Source: Triangularia verruculosa
Taxonomy: Eukaryota > Ascomycota > Sordariomycetes > Sordariales > Podosporaceae
DNA length: 64,000 bases
NCBI GenBank assembly: GCA_033296885.1
Contig: MU864016.1
Span: forward strand, 1 to 64,000
Direction of reading: 5' to 3'
Numbering within the stretch: the first letter of the stretch is position 1; every line of letters starts with the position of its first letter. Both the position numbers and the translations under genes were made by a program. Shown one piece after another: positions 9,820-19,006 of the stretch. The notes beneath the pieces are model-generated. The model was given only the letters and a program-made list of their open reading frames with translations. It was not told the DNA's origin and made no database searches.

Positions 9820-10424
9820 CTTGTGAAAAGGGATAGTGGTGAAAAGGGGTATTGGTAAAAAATGGCAATGGGGTAATGGGGTAATGGTGAAATAGTGGAA
9901 GGGCTGTTATTAACAAGAAGATGCAATCTCTTTTCTCCGGTGGTGAGGTGGGTGAGATTCTTATCAATGATATTGGACGAAGCCCATCACCATATCCAGG
10001 TGAGTCGGGTTCATTACCAACGCAGCTAGGGCGCTTTGAGATCTCCGAATCATTCCCGTATGGCGACTGACACTTCGGGATCATGTTGATCTCCGATAAG
10101 ACACGTCTTTCATATCAAGCTTTGATGCGGGGTTGTGATACCGCACCTCTTCACCTGCACCCCTCGTAGCTCTCGGGCTTTTTCATCCAATAGAAGCCAT
10201 GGGCATCGCACTTTCATGCTCTTCTCAGTTCACAAGCCCGGTATCTGCCCCCTCATGGGCCCTCCAGTACCTATCGGATGGTGACTGGATCGGAGCTATC
10301 TACCTTAACAACGACGATCTTGAGGGCGACATGATGCGGGGTTTAGAGGATGTGAGACGCAGCATCGGATACAAAAGAACCCCTTGAGCCTTGTCGTAGA
10401 TATCCGCTGTATACCTCACGCATC
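9820..10424. other. intergenic, G-rich low complexity then promoter of the DUF3445-like gene
   Basis: About 9825-9900 is a purine-rich run of GGGGTAATGG/GTGAAAAGGGG-like units just outside the MITE. The remainder is unique sequence upstream of the gene starting at 10425. A 62-codon open frame at 10199-10387 is unsupported. Confidence 0.4.
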
Positions 10425-11903
10425 TTGAACAAGAGGGCCGTCAGCATGGCGCCAAATACCATCTTTCCATTCTTTGCCTCCGCGTTCCCTATGTCAGCGG
10501 CCCTTGTCGGTGCTACCATTGCTGTGGCCGTGCTGCTGATAGCTTCAATTAGACGATCTTTTCACCATACCAAAGCATCGCCACCGCCTCACCTTTACAC
10601 TTTTCCTCCATCAAGACGTCATGTCCTCAGCAGCTTCCCACAGTTCGAGATGCTTTCCGTGGCCGATCAAGCCGAAATCTCGCCCCGAGTCTTGCAAGCT
10701 CGGGCTTTAACCACTACAAGAAAACCCGATCTGTTGGCAAACAACTTCTACTCACCAACGGGCTTCTCGACTCAGGAGATTCGGTCCTTGGTCGGTGGAT
10801 TTCCGGACTACGCAGTGCTGAGTGGCGTGCCTCACCCATCGCCGGTTCCCGCATCATGGGACATCAGGAGAGCCATCTTCAGGCCATTCCGCCCTTTCCG
10901 CTGGAGATACTTTCAAAATATGTCATTAATGAAATATGACCCCGACTACTGGATCGAGCTTGAACAAAACTATTCATCTACCATGGCTGCCCGCCAGAGA
11001 CTGTTGTCTGAGCACCCCGACCGCATCTTCTTCCAGGGCCCTGGCGCTGACCTTGCCTGCCGTGAGCTGATGGAGATGCTCCTGCAGTTTCTGTGTCGGC
11101 GTTATCCTTCCCACTTCCACCTCTCCACCAGCAACACATTCTTCCACAACAACCTCCTAGACACCGTCACTGACTTGAGCTCTAACCCCCCCTTGAAGTC
11201 GATATTTCTCAACGTCCCAGAGGACTACGCCATCATGCTCCGCAACGAGGAGGATGGCTTCTACTACCTCAGGGCAGCCAGCGTGTGCTCAAGCGTGGGC
11301 TGGCACATCGCTCAGCACAAAGACCAGCCGATGAAGAAGATCCACACCCACGTTCCCGATGCGGATAAGATGCAGTTTTCACTAGACCGGTGGTTCGCGA
11401 AGCTACAAACTGAAAACCCGGTGATGAGAGCTTCATGGAGCATTGAGGACTGGCAGGTCATGTTCTCCTCTCCGGGAGTGGGAGCCTTCGAAGGGGACAA
11501 CGAGAAGAACTGGAGCCGGAGTGCGTTTGCCGATAGGCCAGAAGAGTTGACGGTGAAGCAGTTGAAGCTGAGATGTGACGCGCAGACCCTGAGAAGGCTG
11601 CCAGTGAGCGGGGCCGTGGTGTTTAACTTCAAGGCTGTGTTCACACCACTAGAGGAACTGAGGGAGGAGCCGTTTGTTCCGGCGCTATTACATAAGGTGC
11701 TCAGCGAGGGGAAAGAAAGCCTGATCGATTACAAGGCGGATAGGAATGCCAAGACCGTAGCGCTAGAGGCCTTGAAGGAATGGGCCGCAGAGCAGGTTGA
11801 GCAAGGGATCGTGCCAGCGGACTGGGAGGTCAACACCCTGGAACAGAGCCCGTTCTATGAAGGGTGGGAAAATAAGTGGCAACACAAACAGGGTTGGTTG
11901 TAA
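10425..11903 (+). CDS. membrane-anchored DUF3445 / heme-dependent oxidative N-demethylase-like protein
   Basis: A 492-residue single-exon protein. Residues about 22-44 (SAALVGATIAVAVLLIASI) are one transmembrane helix; the rest is a soluble DUF3445 domain. Family marks are HTHVPDADKMQFSLDRWF (about residue 306), NWSRSAFADRPEEL (about 364), and the long signature from LRCDAQTLRRLPVSGAVVF to FTPLEELREEP (about 382-417). DUF3445 proteins are related to heme-dependent oxidative N-demethylases, which remove methyl groups from small amines using heme and a flavin-reductase partner; the fungal versions are largely uncharacterised. The membrane anchor suggests an ER-type location (inference). It is the best-preserved gene within the 64-bp-inverted-repeat segment, flanked by a MITE and a repeat-built pseudogene, so it may be cargo. 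The start is the first Met; MAPNTIF, eight codons later, is an alternative. Confidence 0.8.
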   Translation: MNKRAVSMAPNTIFPFFASAFPMSAALVGATIAVAVLLIASIRRSFHHTKASPPPHLYTFPPSRRHVLSSFPQFEMLSVADQAEISPRVLQARALTTTRKPDLLANNFYSPTGFSTQEIRSLVGGFPDYAVLSGVPHPSPVPASWDIRRAIFRPFRPFRWRYFQNMSLMKYDPDYWIELEQNYSSTMAARQRLLSEHPDRIFFQGPGADLACRELMEMLLQFLCRRYPSHFHLSTSNTFFHNNLLDTVTDLSSNPPLKSIFLNVPEDYAIMLRNEEDGFYYLRAASVCSSVGWHIAQHKDQPMKKIHTHVPDADKMQFSLDRWFAKLQTENPVMRASWSIEDWQVMFSSPGVGAFEGDNEKNWSRSAFADRPEELTVKQLKLRCDAQTLRRLPVSGAVVFNFKAVFTPLEELREEPFVPALLHKVLSEGKESLIDYKADRNAKTVALEALKEWAAEQVEQGIVPADWEVNTLEQSPFYEGWENKWQHKQGWL

Positions 11904-12001
11904 ATATACATCCTCGACATCGGGGCCATCGACATCAAGGGGGACTGAGGTAGGTTCCAGTTTAACACTAACGCATCCTCGTCCTCCAACACCTCCAAGT
12001 G

Positions 12002-13244
12002 TTAGACTACATCGTCTTCTTTGGAATGGAGGTTCTCGACATCATCGACGGCATCCCCGACACCAACAGCAATGATGGAGGATGTTGTTTGTCTGACACG
12101 CTGGCGTTTCACGGGGCGACTCGAGTCCGCCGCAGCAATGCCGGTCTCTTGTGTGTTGAATGCCTTCCTCTTGGGACGCCGCGCTGGTGTGACCCCTGAT
12201 GGTGCCTTAGTGGGCTTGAGCCGGGCAGAATCATCATTATCGACGTGATCGACGTGGAAATCAGGGTTCTCAGCATCGTCAGCGACATCCTCGACATCAA
12301 TGGGAGTGGTGATGGAGGGTGCTGCTCGTTCGACAGGTTGCTGGCATTTTAGGGGGTGACCCGAGCCCGTTGCTGGACTACCAGCCTGTGTGTTGGGGGC
12401 CGTCCTCTTTAGACGCCGCGCTGGTGTGACCCCTGACGATACCCTGGCCAACGCAGCTTCATTGGCGGCTTGTGTCACAATTCTGGCCGACGCGGCGATG
12501 GCAGCCGTCCGGGTTGAACGCCGCGTGATCGGGCCCTGGGTGACTGCGCTCGCGGGCGCGGCTTCAGCAACGGAGGCTTGGTTCGCGGGCTCGGCTGGCG
12601 CAATAGGGGCTTCGTGGCTGGCGCGGGGGTAACGACGAGTTAGACTTGCGAGCGGTCATCAATGATCTCGGCTGCCACAACTATATAATTATCACAATCA
12701 GGTACACTTGGTCGTTAGCAACATACCCTGACCATCGCCATTGGAGTCCCATCCACTGTCAGGTTCCGCCTCCGAGTCTGGAATCACTTGGTCTCTGGGC
12801 CTCCTTTGGGTGGTCTGGGATGTGCGTCTGTTAAGGATAAATCGCCGGACTGATGTTGTGCGAGCAACGATTTCCCCGTCATCCTCCTTCCTGGGCTGGG
12901 TGCTGCTGGGGGCGGCTCGGAACTGGGCCACTGGACTGACTGGACTAGGGTAGAACACCCCCTCGTCTGCAGAGTCGGTCGTCTTCGGAGTCTGGTATGA
13001 CATCGAAAATCGACCTCCTTGGCCGAGTGCTGCTGGGGGCGGCTCGGGTCTGGGCCACTGGACTGACTGGATTAGGGCAGGTCACCTCGATACACTCTTC
13101 TGCAGAGTCAGAGTCGGCCCCATAGTCTGGCATGACATCGAGAATTGACCTCCTGAGCCGAGTTGACGTCCGTCTCGGGGGAGCTCGGAGAGTCTGGGTC
13201 GTTGACCTGGCCTGACGGAATCGTGTGTTCATGGTCTGGGGCAT
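12002..13244 (-). pseudogene. repeat-built gene relic (PARRPKRK and DVIPDSE units)
   Basis: The minus strand carries protein-like sequence in several frames. The 5' part (13244 to about 12960) starts MPQTMNTRFRQARSTTQ and contains RRSILDVMPDYGADSDS and RRSIFDVIPDSEDD, two copies of a roughly 130-bp tandem duplication; the second copy is frameshifted (12960-13003). The next frame (to about 12738) reads RRPRDQVIPDSEAEPDSGWD and ends at a plausible intron (GTATGT donor about 12736). The 3' frame (12478-12002) has SGVTPARRLKRTAPNTQ and SGVTPARRPKRKAFNTQ. Compared with the copy at 6313-6612, an in-frame stop follows DDRSQV here. The DVIPDSE motif with basic clusters recalls chromatin-type or element-borne proteins, but no domain was recognised. 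An intact spliced gene cannot be excluded. Confidence 0.5.
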
Positions 13245-13320
13245 TCATGGTCAGGGGTTGGTTGGTTGGATAGGGGGTGAGATTGCCATACTGAAGGTGA
13301 TAAAAAAACCTGGCTGTCAA

Positions 13321-13574
13321 CAGACGTCATATGGCATGATCTAGACCACATATATGCCATGTGGTAATGGAAAGGGCATCTTCGTTTGGGTTCAACATCG
13401 GTGTCCACGGCGTCCCAAATGGCATAAACATTTCATGGTGTGTTTCGTGGTGGGTGGGATTTAGGGGGCGCATGGGGGAGGGGATGAGATGTGTGCGATT
13501 CTTTGGTGATTCCTTCCATTAATGTTCGGAATCTGTTGCCGCACAGGAATTCAGCTGGGGAGAAGGTGGATCTT
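13321..13574. other. intergenic
   Basis: About 250 bp of unique sequence between the repeat-built relic and the first minisatellite. No gene seen. Confidence 0.35.
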
Positions 13575-13888
13575 GACAGACGAAGAGGAAGGTATGCGCC
13601 TGCCTCCCAACAGGCAGCTAGATAGGCAGACAGAAGACTGGCCGCATAAATTTTCAGCCGGGGATAGAAGGTGGATCCTAACGAATGAAGAGGAAGGTAC
13701 AGAGATTAAAAACAGTGATTTCTGCATGGCACCTGCCTTGCCCTCACAGACAGCTGTGCAGGCATAAGATCGGCCACACAAATGAACGAAGAGGAAGGAA
13801 GGTACAGAGATTCAAAATTGTGATTTTTACATGGCACCTGCCTTGCCGTAACAGACAGCTGGGCAGGCAGAAGATTGGCCACACAAAT
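13575..13888. repeat. minisatellite, about 104-bp unit, about 2.7 copies
   Basis: Two nearly full copies (13681-13783 and 13784-13888) start GAATGAAGAGGAAGG or GAACGAAGAGGAAGG and end TTGGCCACACAAAT. A shorter diverged copy precedes them (13575-13650). Each contains an ATGGCACCTGCCTTGCC block and an ACAGACAGCTG block. The short open frames crossing it are by-products of the repeat. Confidence 0.8.
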
Positions 13889-13903
13889 CATTCTCCTCTA
13901 ATT

Positions 13904-13925
13904 TCTCTCTCTCTCTCTCTCTCTC
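13904..13925 (+). repeat. (CT)n microsatellite
   Basis: Eleven uninterrupted CT dinucleotides, followed by CGC and a T-run, between the two minisatellites. Pyrimidine tracts of this kind are common in fungal promoters. Confidence 0.8.
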
Positions 13926-14037
13926 GCTTTTTTTTTTCCTTAGGCATCAAACCCTTGATGATTTTCGATCTGCCAGGACTGCGCTGAAACCACCACCACC
14001 ACAATCAAGATATCACCAAAGCCCTTTTCCCCTTTTT

Positions 14038-14462
14038 CTCTTTACCGTTTTTACGGGAAGAGCTTTCACCTTCTCGACTCTGTCGACCTCTTTACCGTTT
14101 TTACGGGAAGAGTTTTACCCTCTCGACTCTGTCGGCCTCCTCTTTACCGTTTTTTTACGGGAAGAGTTTTACCCTCTCGACTCTTTCGACCTCTTCACCG
14201 TTTCTACGGGGAGAGCTTTAACCCTCTCGACTCTGTCGACCCCCTCTTTACCGTTTTTACGGGAAGAGTTCTACCCTCTCGACTCTGTCGACCTCTTTAC
14301 CGTTTTACGGGAAGAGATTAACCCCTCCCCTCGACTTCTTCGACCTTTTCTCGACTTCTCCGACCTCTCGACTCCTTCGACCTCTTTACCGTTTTTACGG
14401 AAAGAGTTTTCACCCCCTCCTCAACTCAGTCGACTCTCTTTACCGTTTTTACGGGAAGAGCT
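14038..14462 (+). repeat. tandem array of about 50-bp units, each with a hairpin-forming palindrome
   Basis: Eight units. Each has CTCTTTACCGTTTTTACGGG plus AAGAG, followed by a CT-rich spacer ending in TCGACTCTGTCGAC. The first block is an inverted repeat: CTCTT pairs with AAGAG and CCGT with ACGG around a T-rich loop. The spacer often contains the palindrome GTCGAC. Spacing is about 48-55 bp, except for one expanded unit (about 14300-14385) with extra CTCGACTTCTCCGAC copies. The array ends 66 bp before the ATG of the next gene, so it would lie in its promoter or leader. Confidence 0.85.
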
Positions 14463-14527
14463 TACTTTTTGTAAGTCGGGTGCAGATATCCATTTTCAAG
14501 TTATATAATATCTAACAATGACAGAAA

Positions 14528-15449
14528 ATGTCTTCCAACAGTTACACCAGCACCACCGGCAAGCGCCCCGGCCAGCCTGCCAGCGCCGCCAGCGCCGCCA
14601 GCAAACGCCCTAGGCAGTCTATCAGCAGCGCCGGCGAGCGCCCCAGTCAGTCTGCCGGCAGCGCCGGCAAGTCTGCCAAGCCCAGCTCCAAGCGACTTCA
14701 GAGAACGGAATGTGCACTCGTGGACGGTTTCGACCCTCTTCGCTTCATCGGTGGAAAAAGTCTCGGATTGTCATCAAATATCCGCTGTCGATTGGTCAAT
14801 TCGCCGGCCAGACTGGGCACATGGCGACCATTTGTCGCCATTCAGTTCTATATTCCAGTGCGCGGTGAAGACCCGGGGATCGAAACGCACGCTATCATTG
14901 CACTCAAGTTCTATGTTGGCGAGTTCACCGCATATGTAGCGCCCGCGTCATCATCGCCTTCTCCCCTCCCCCCAATGACGGACAGGAGACCTGTTGAGAA
15001 CCCCTCCCTCATCAGCCTGCAGATGCACGACAACTGTTCTGCCTTTTGGAGCGGGCTTGAGCAGCCACTACCCGTGTCCGACGCGTCAATTGCCGCAGCG
15101 CTTTTCGAGGGTGGTGACTTTTGACGGAGTGAAGCCCTTGCTCGAGATTGCAGCTGCGCGGCAGTTTTTCATTGTCATTGCGTACCCGCCCGATAGCGTC
15201 ATCAGGAATTGGGATACATATTTTCTCGACAGTGCGAGGGACCGAGCGAAGGTCTTGGCTCAGGCCGATGTCCACACAGTTGCCGCCGGCAACAACCAGG
15301 GCGGCAAGATCGAGGGTTCGCCTGAGCTTGAGCCTCCGGTGGTCAAGTCCGAGTCGCCGCCTCCGGCTGGAAGTATTGCTGGTCAAGGTGGTGCTGGTGG
15401 TAGTGGTGGTGATTTTTGGGGGTGGGAGGAAGGGGAATGCACTGACTGA
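14528..15449 (+). pseudogene. unknown protein gene with a one-base frameshift
   Basis: The frame from the ATG at 14528 runs 198 codons to a stop at 15122-15124. It has a low-complexity N-terminus of GKRPGQPAS/SKRPRQSIS/GERPSQSAG units (residues about 11-50), then a folded-looking part with CALVDGFDPLRFIGGK, RPFVAIQFYIPVRG and ALKFYVGEFTAYVAP. Beyond GAGGGTGGTGACTTTTGA the protein clearly continues one frame over as VTFDGVKPLLEIAAARQFF and so on to a stop at 15449. A single extra G in the run at about 15111-15117 explains the break. Without it the product would be about 307 residues. It could be a true pseudogene, a sequencing error, or less likely an unrecognised intron. A short upstream frame starts at the ATG at 14518. 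Family not recognised; it lies just inside the right 64-bp inverted repeat. Confidence 0.55.
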
Positions 15450-15512
15450 CCGGCTCATGTCAATTGTGCTATCAACGTTTAGCTGAAATAATAAAGCCAT
15501 TTTTAAAGCACA

Positions 15513-15576
15513 CGGTCATTGGAGGAGTAATCCCTCAATTTCGTGTGTGAAGTGTTTGGCCATGACCATCTCTCAT
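15513..15576 (-). repeat. right copy of the 64-bp inverted repeat
   Basis: Reverse complement of 6613-6676 with 63 of 64 positions identical. Its outer end (TCTCTCAT, ending 15576) lies 3 bp beyond the stop codon of the esterase gene at 15580-16353, and its inner end lies 63 bp after the stop of the unknown gene at 14528-15449. Confidence 0.8.
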
Positions 15577-15579
15577 GGG

Positions 15580-16353
15580 TTAGGTATGCTTCTCCTCGAA
15601 GACATGCGCACGAAGCCATCTCGCAGCGTCTTCGACGCCGCCGGGTGAGTGAAACCAATGCCCGCCAGTTGGGTACTCCTGCCATTCCACTTCGCAACCA
15701 AAGTTTGAGAGACTGTCCCGGACCTCCCGTCCATTCTGTATCCTCGAAAGAGGATCGTCAGCACAGTGTTGGACAAGTACCGGAGTCGTCCGTACGGCGC
15801 TGTCATCATCAGGGACTCCGGTCAGACCCAATACCATCCTGGTTTCAGCCAATGGTCTCCCAGGGAAAGGCATTCTTCCACTGAAAACCATTATTCCCCC
15901 CAACGCTTTCGGTGCATTGATGAGCGTGTGCGCAACGGTGGCGCCACCCTGGCTCAATCCTGCGAGCACAACTTTCTCCCACTGTCCGTCTAGCCTGTTT
16001 ACCTCTGTGTCCAGCAGTACCTTGATACTTGAGACGCTTTCCTTCAGACCCTCGATTTGGAGTTCTTGCTTCTCGTGCAGGTTGGCAATATTCCATGTGT
16101 CGAACCATTGCGACATACGAGCACCAGGAAATTTGGCGGCAGCGCGCAGCTCACTTTGGGGGAACACCCAGCGCACCGACGGGAAAAGGTCGGCCAGGGA
16201 TCGAGACTCCGAATCGCGCCATTCTTGAAACGAGGACATGAACTTTTTGGCCGAGTCGCCGCGGCCATGGAGAAAAATGACGGTATGTGTATGCGGTGCC
16301 GTGGGAGGGATGATACAGGTAGAAAGCATCGCCATTGTGGCTTTGTCGGTCAT
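15580..16353 (-). CDS. acyl-protein thioesterase / carboxylesterase-like alpha/beta hydrolase
   Basis: A 257-residue single-exon protein of the phospholipase/carboxylesterase (Abhydrolase_2) group, close to the size of acyl-protein thioesterases, which cleave thioester- or ester-linked acyl groups. Visible marks are the oxyanion-hole stretch TVIFLHGRGDSAKKF (24-38), the nucleophile elbow GLSQGG with Ser134, an acid in QHCADDPL (Asp199 or Asp200), and the catalytic His in TGGHWF (His232). MSQWFDTWNI (80-89) resembles the usual WFD segment. No signal peptide, so probably cytosolic. The stop is followed after only 3 bp by the 64-bp inverted repeat, so the native 3' flank may have been replaced. 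Confidence 0.85.
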   Translation of the reverse strand: MTDKATMAMLSTCIIPPTAPHTHTVIFLHGRGDSAKKFMSSFQEWRDSESRSLADLFPSVRWVFPQSELRAAAKFPGARMSQWFDTWNIANLHEKQELQIEGLKESVSSIKVLLDTEVNRLDGQWEKVVLAGLSQGGATVAHTLINAPKALGGIMVFSGRMPFPGRPLAETRMVLGLTGVPDDDSAVRTTPVLVQHCADDPLSRIQNGREVRDSLSNFGCEVEWQEYPTGGHWFHSPGGVEDAARWLRAHVFEEKHT

Positions 16354-16455
16354 GGGGAGGTTCAGGTGCGGGACCTGGAGGTTTGGGGTATGGAGACAGC
16401 TGAGAATTCAGTGCTACTTAACAATTATTAAGCCCTGTAGCCCACTGTTAATCAC

Positions 16456-18507
16456 TCAGCCTCCACTCACAGGCGCCGACTTGCCCCACCTGCTGTCATC
16501 ACCAACAGCCGGCAGCTCTTCGACCAACGACCATGTTCCATCCCATTCCCAGTACGCAATCACCCCGTCGACACTCTCGGTAATCATATGCAGCCTTCCA
16601 AAAGTGCTGCCCTGCACCAGACTCCAAACCTGTTTCACCCGTTCTCCCACCCTTTCGACCCTCTCCCACTTCTCCTCCATCTGTGGGTGCCAACGCCAGT
16701 GCTCGACAGATCCATGGACAGATACTGCCAGCTGTAAGCCCCCGGCACTCGTCTCGTTTACCGTTTCGATATCCTGGATCATGACGGGAGCGGCATCGTT
16801 TGGAATACCGGCACCAAACGCTTCGCCTGCCCTCCAAGTCGTCGAGTCTCCCTCCCTCCAAAACGTCTGCATCTTGCCATCCCCACGAGTTGCGACTACG
16901 TATAGTTTCCCTCTCGAGCTTCCTGAACGGTCGTAGATATCAAGCCCAACGTTGGATTGCACTAGACTTGCGCCGCTCTGCGTGATATTGCTTGAAATGG
17001 GTGGCTGGACCAAGGTCCATGTTTCCGAATTGGCTTCCTGCCGGTACTGTCATGTTGTTGTACGGTTAGTTCTCGTCCAAGACGCATTGATCATCTGATT
17101 AGCCCAGGCACTAACCTCATTCAGTGTCCCATCGGTGTGCTTCACAACAACGACGAGGGACGAGTCATCACTCTGCACTAACCCAGGGAACCCGTCCACT
17201 TTCGACTGACCAAAGCCGGACAACTGGGACCATTTCTTGCTCGACTGACTGTAGGTCCACTGCTGTATATTGTTGTCCTCGGTGAGTGCCACAGCATGGA
17301 AGTCTCGATTTCTGGAGGTCCCAATGATGGACGGCTGCCCACGAACTGACAACTTTTCATCAGTGGTAGCCAACTGCGAGACACTACTCCACTTGCCCGT
17401 ATCCCCATCCCTGGACAGATGCATGATGCCCCTATCGAGATCAGATAGGAGTAGCTCGAAGTTCCGATGAGTCTCTCCATTCCCAGAGTTCATCATATTA
17501 CCGCTTTGGTGTCTCTTTCGAGTCCAAGGGTCGGGATTGACGTTTCGTAGACCATACTTTGTCCACATGTCTATGTTGGCATTATCGTATCTGCATTCTG
17601 GTAAGCTCTCCACCTTCGGACACGGAGTGATACTGACTCACGCAAAGTAAACAAAACCATCATCACCCCATCCTTTGCCCCATGAATTCTTCATGATCCA
17701 TGCCCCCCGTTCGTCATCGTAGCCGACGACAAGAGCGATGTGGTTGCCTGTATTGCCCGACGTACCGTCCCACTTGTACACATGGTACGGGTTTGGATCA
17801 GGCTTCCAACCGCCGAAGTCACTGTAAAGGATAAACGTCGCCACAATCGGTCCGTACTCGAGCAGCCACCGCTTCTGCTCCTCGATTCCTCCAATCTCCT
17901 GAAACTCTCCAATGTGTGTCGCTCTTCCAGATCGGTCACTGCAGTGCGCGTGCGGCGTTGTAACCGCCTCGTAGGGATCGCACGACCAGTCTGCAATCCC
18001 TGGCTTTCCACTTCCGCTGTGGACTGATGAAGTGGTATTCCCAGCAACATACCGCAGGGTCTCCTCCGCGCTGCCGGTCGTCTCACAAATCGCTCCTATT
18101 CCATCATGAACGTCTGCCTCGCTTCGTTTTGACCAGACGGAATGCTCGATCCTGACTTGAGTTTCGATGAGGGCTGTAACGGCGAAGGCCCAGCAGGACT
18201 GACAGGCTCCTTGATCCTGAGGTGTGGTAATGAAGTTGACACCAGAGCGGTTGCGCCAGTCAACGATGGGTGGAAGAGAAAAGGAGGCTGTGTTGATATT
18301 CGCTGCCGACACCTTCTTATTCGCCGTATACTGGTTGCTGGCAGCATTATCCCGAACAGGCTTGTATATGGGCGGCCCAATGGCGTCCCACTCGATGGGA
18401 GGGACTGAAGAAGCAGGAATCGGGACAGGCCATGAGACACCTCTGCGTAGAGGACTAGCGTCCGCCACTGAGACAAGCGAAAGAAGCAACAGCTCGACCA
18501 AACTCAT
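16456..18507 (-). CDS. secreted papain-like (C1A) cysteine protease with C-terminal propeller-like region
   Basis: Three exons: 18507-17642, 17590-17116 and 17046-16456 (introns of 51 and 69 nt; the second has a perfect ACTAAC branch site), giving 643 residues. Residues 1-17 are a signal peptide. After a short propeptide, a papain domain (about 78-300) carries Gln99 (oxyanion hole) and Cys105 in QGACQSCWAFA, His256 in GNTGNHIALVVGYDD, and Asn274 in MKNSWGKGWG, so the catalytic set is complete. After VNPDPWTRKRH (about residue 310) about 320 residues follow, made of repeated blades such as GIMHLSRDGDTGKWSSVSQL, NIQQWTYSQSSKKWSQL, KMQTFWREGDSTTWRAG and VIAYWEWDGTWSLVEEL. This W/Y-rich pattern resembles a beta-propeller of the fucose-binding-lectin or sialidase-like type. 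It is probably an extracellular protease targeted by a carbohydrate- or surface-binding module (inference). Confidence 0.8.
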
Positions 18508-19006
18508 CTTGTTCTAGACCAAATCGGCTTCCCAATCCGACCGAAACTTGAAGAACAGTCATGGTCAGGACAATAGACTGTGTTCAAGCCTGAATATCTA
18601 CCTACATCCCGTCCCATACGCAATGAGGTATTTGCACCAAGCGATCATCCCGTCTCCACAACCTTCAGTGTTGGTCTACTCACCTGTAGCTCCGAAGAGG
18701 CCAAACATGGAGCTCTTTATTGATGATCAATTATCCCAACTTTGCGGATCCAGTCTTGATCGCCGTCTCTTCCACCAATAGTTGCAGAACCAATCAAACT
18801 GCCGCGGTTTAGACCTGGTTTGACCCATGCCAGATCTCGCGTCCATCTCCCGATGAGCCGTCTGAAACGCGGGAGAGTCTCCACATCGGCACACCAATTC
18901 AGCCGTTGATGCTTGGTTGCGGGATTACATCACCCGCAGATGGGGTCGTTTAGTGAACAGATTTTGATGGCTTCCAAAGTAGTAGGCAAGATCAGCAGAG
19001 ATTCAG
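18508..19006. other. intergenic
   Basis: About 500 bp containing the promoter of the minus-strand protease gene and the 3' flank of the HeLo-Rho gene. No gene seen. Confidence 0.4.

Noticed and set aside
14038..14462. Regular repeats with variable spacers suggesting a CRISPR-like array
   Set aside because: The DNA is eukaryotic, spacers are similar CT-rich sequences instead of unique ones, and no cas genes exist; it is a minisatellite.
1..15600. Starship giant transposon
   Set aside because: No DUF3435 tyrosine-recombinase captain gene was seen at either end, and the repeat-bracketed segment is far too small.
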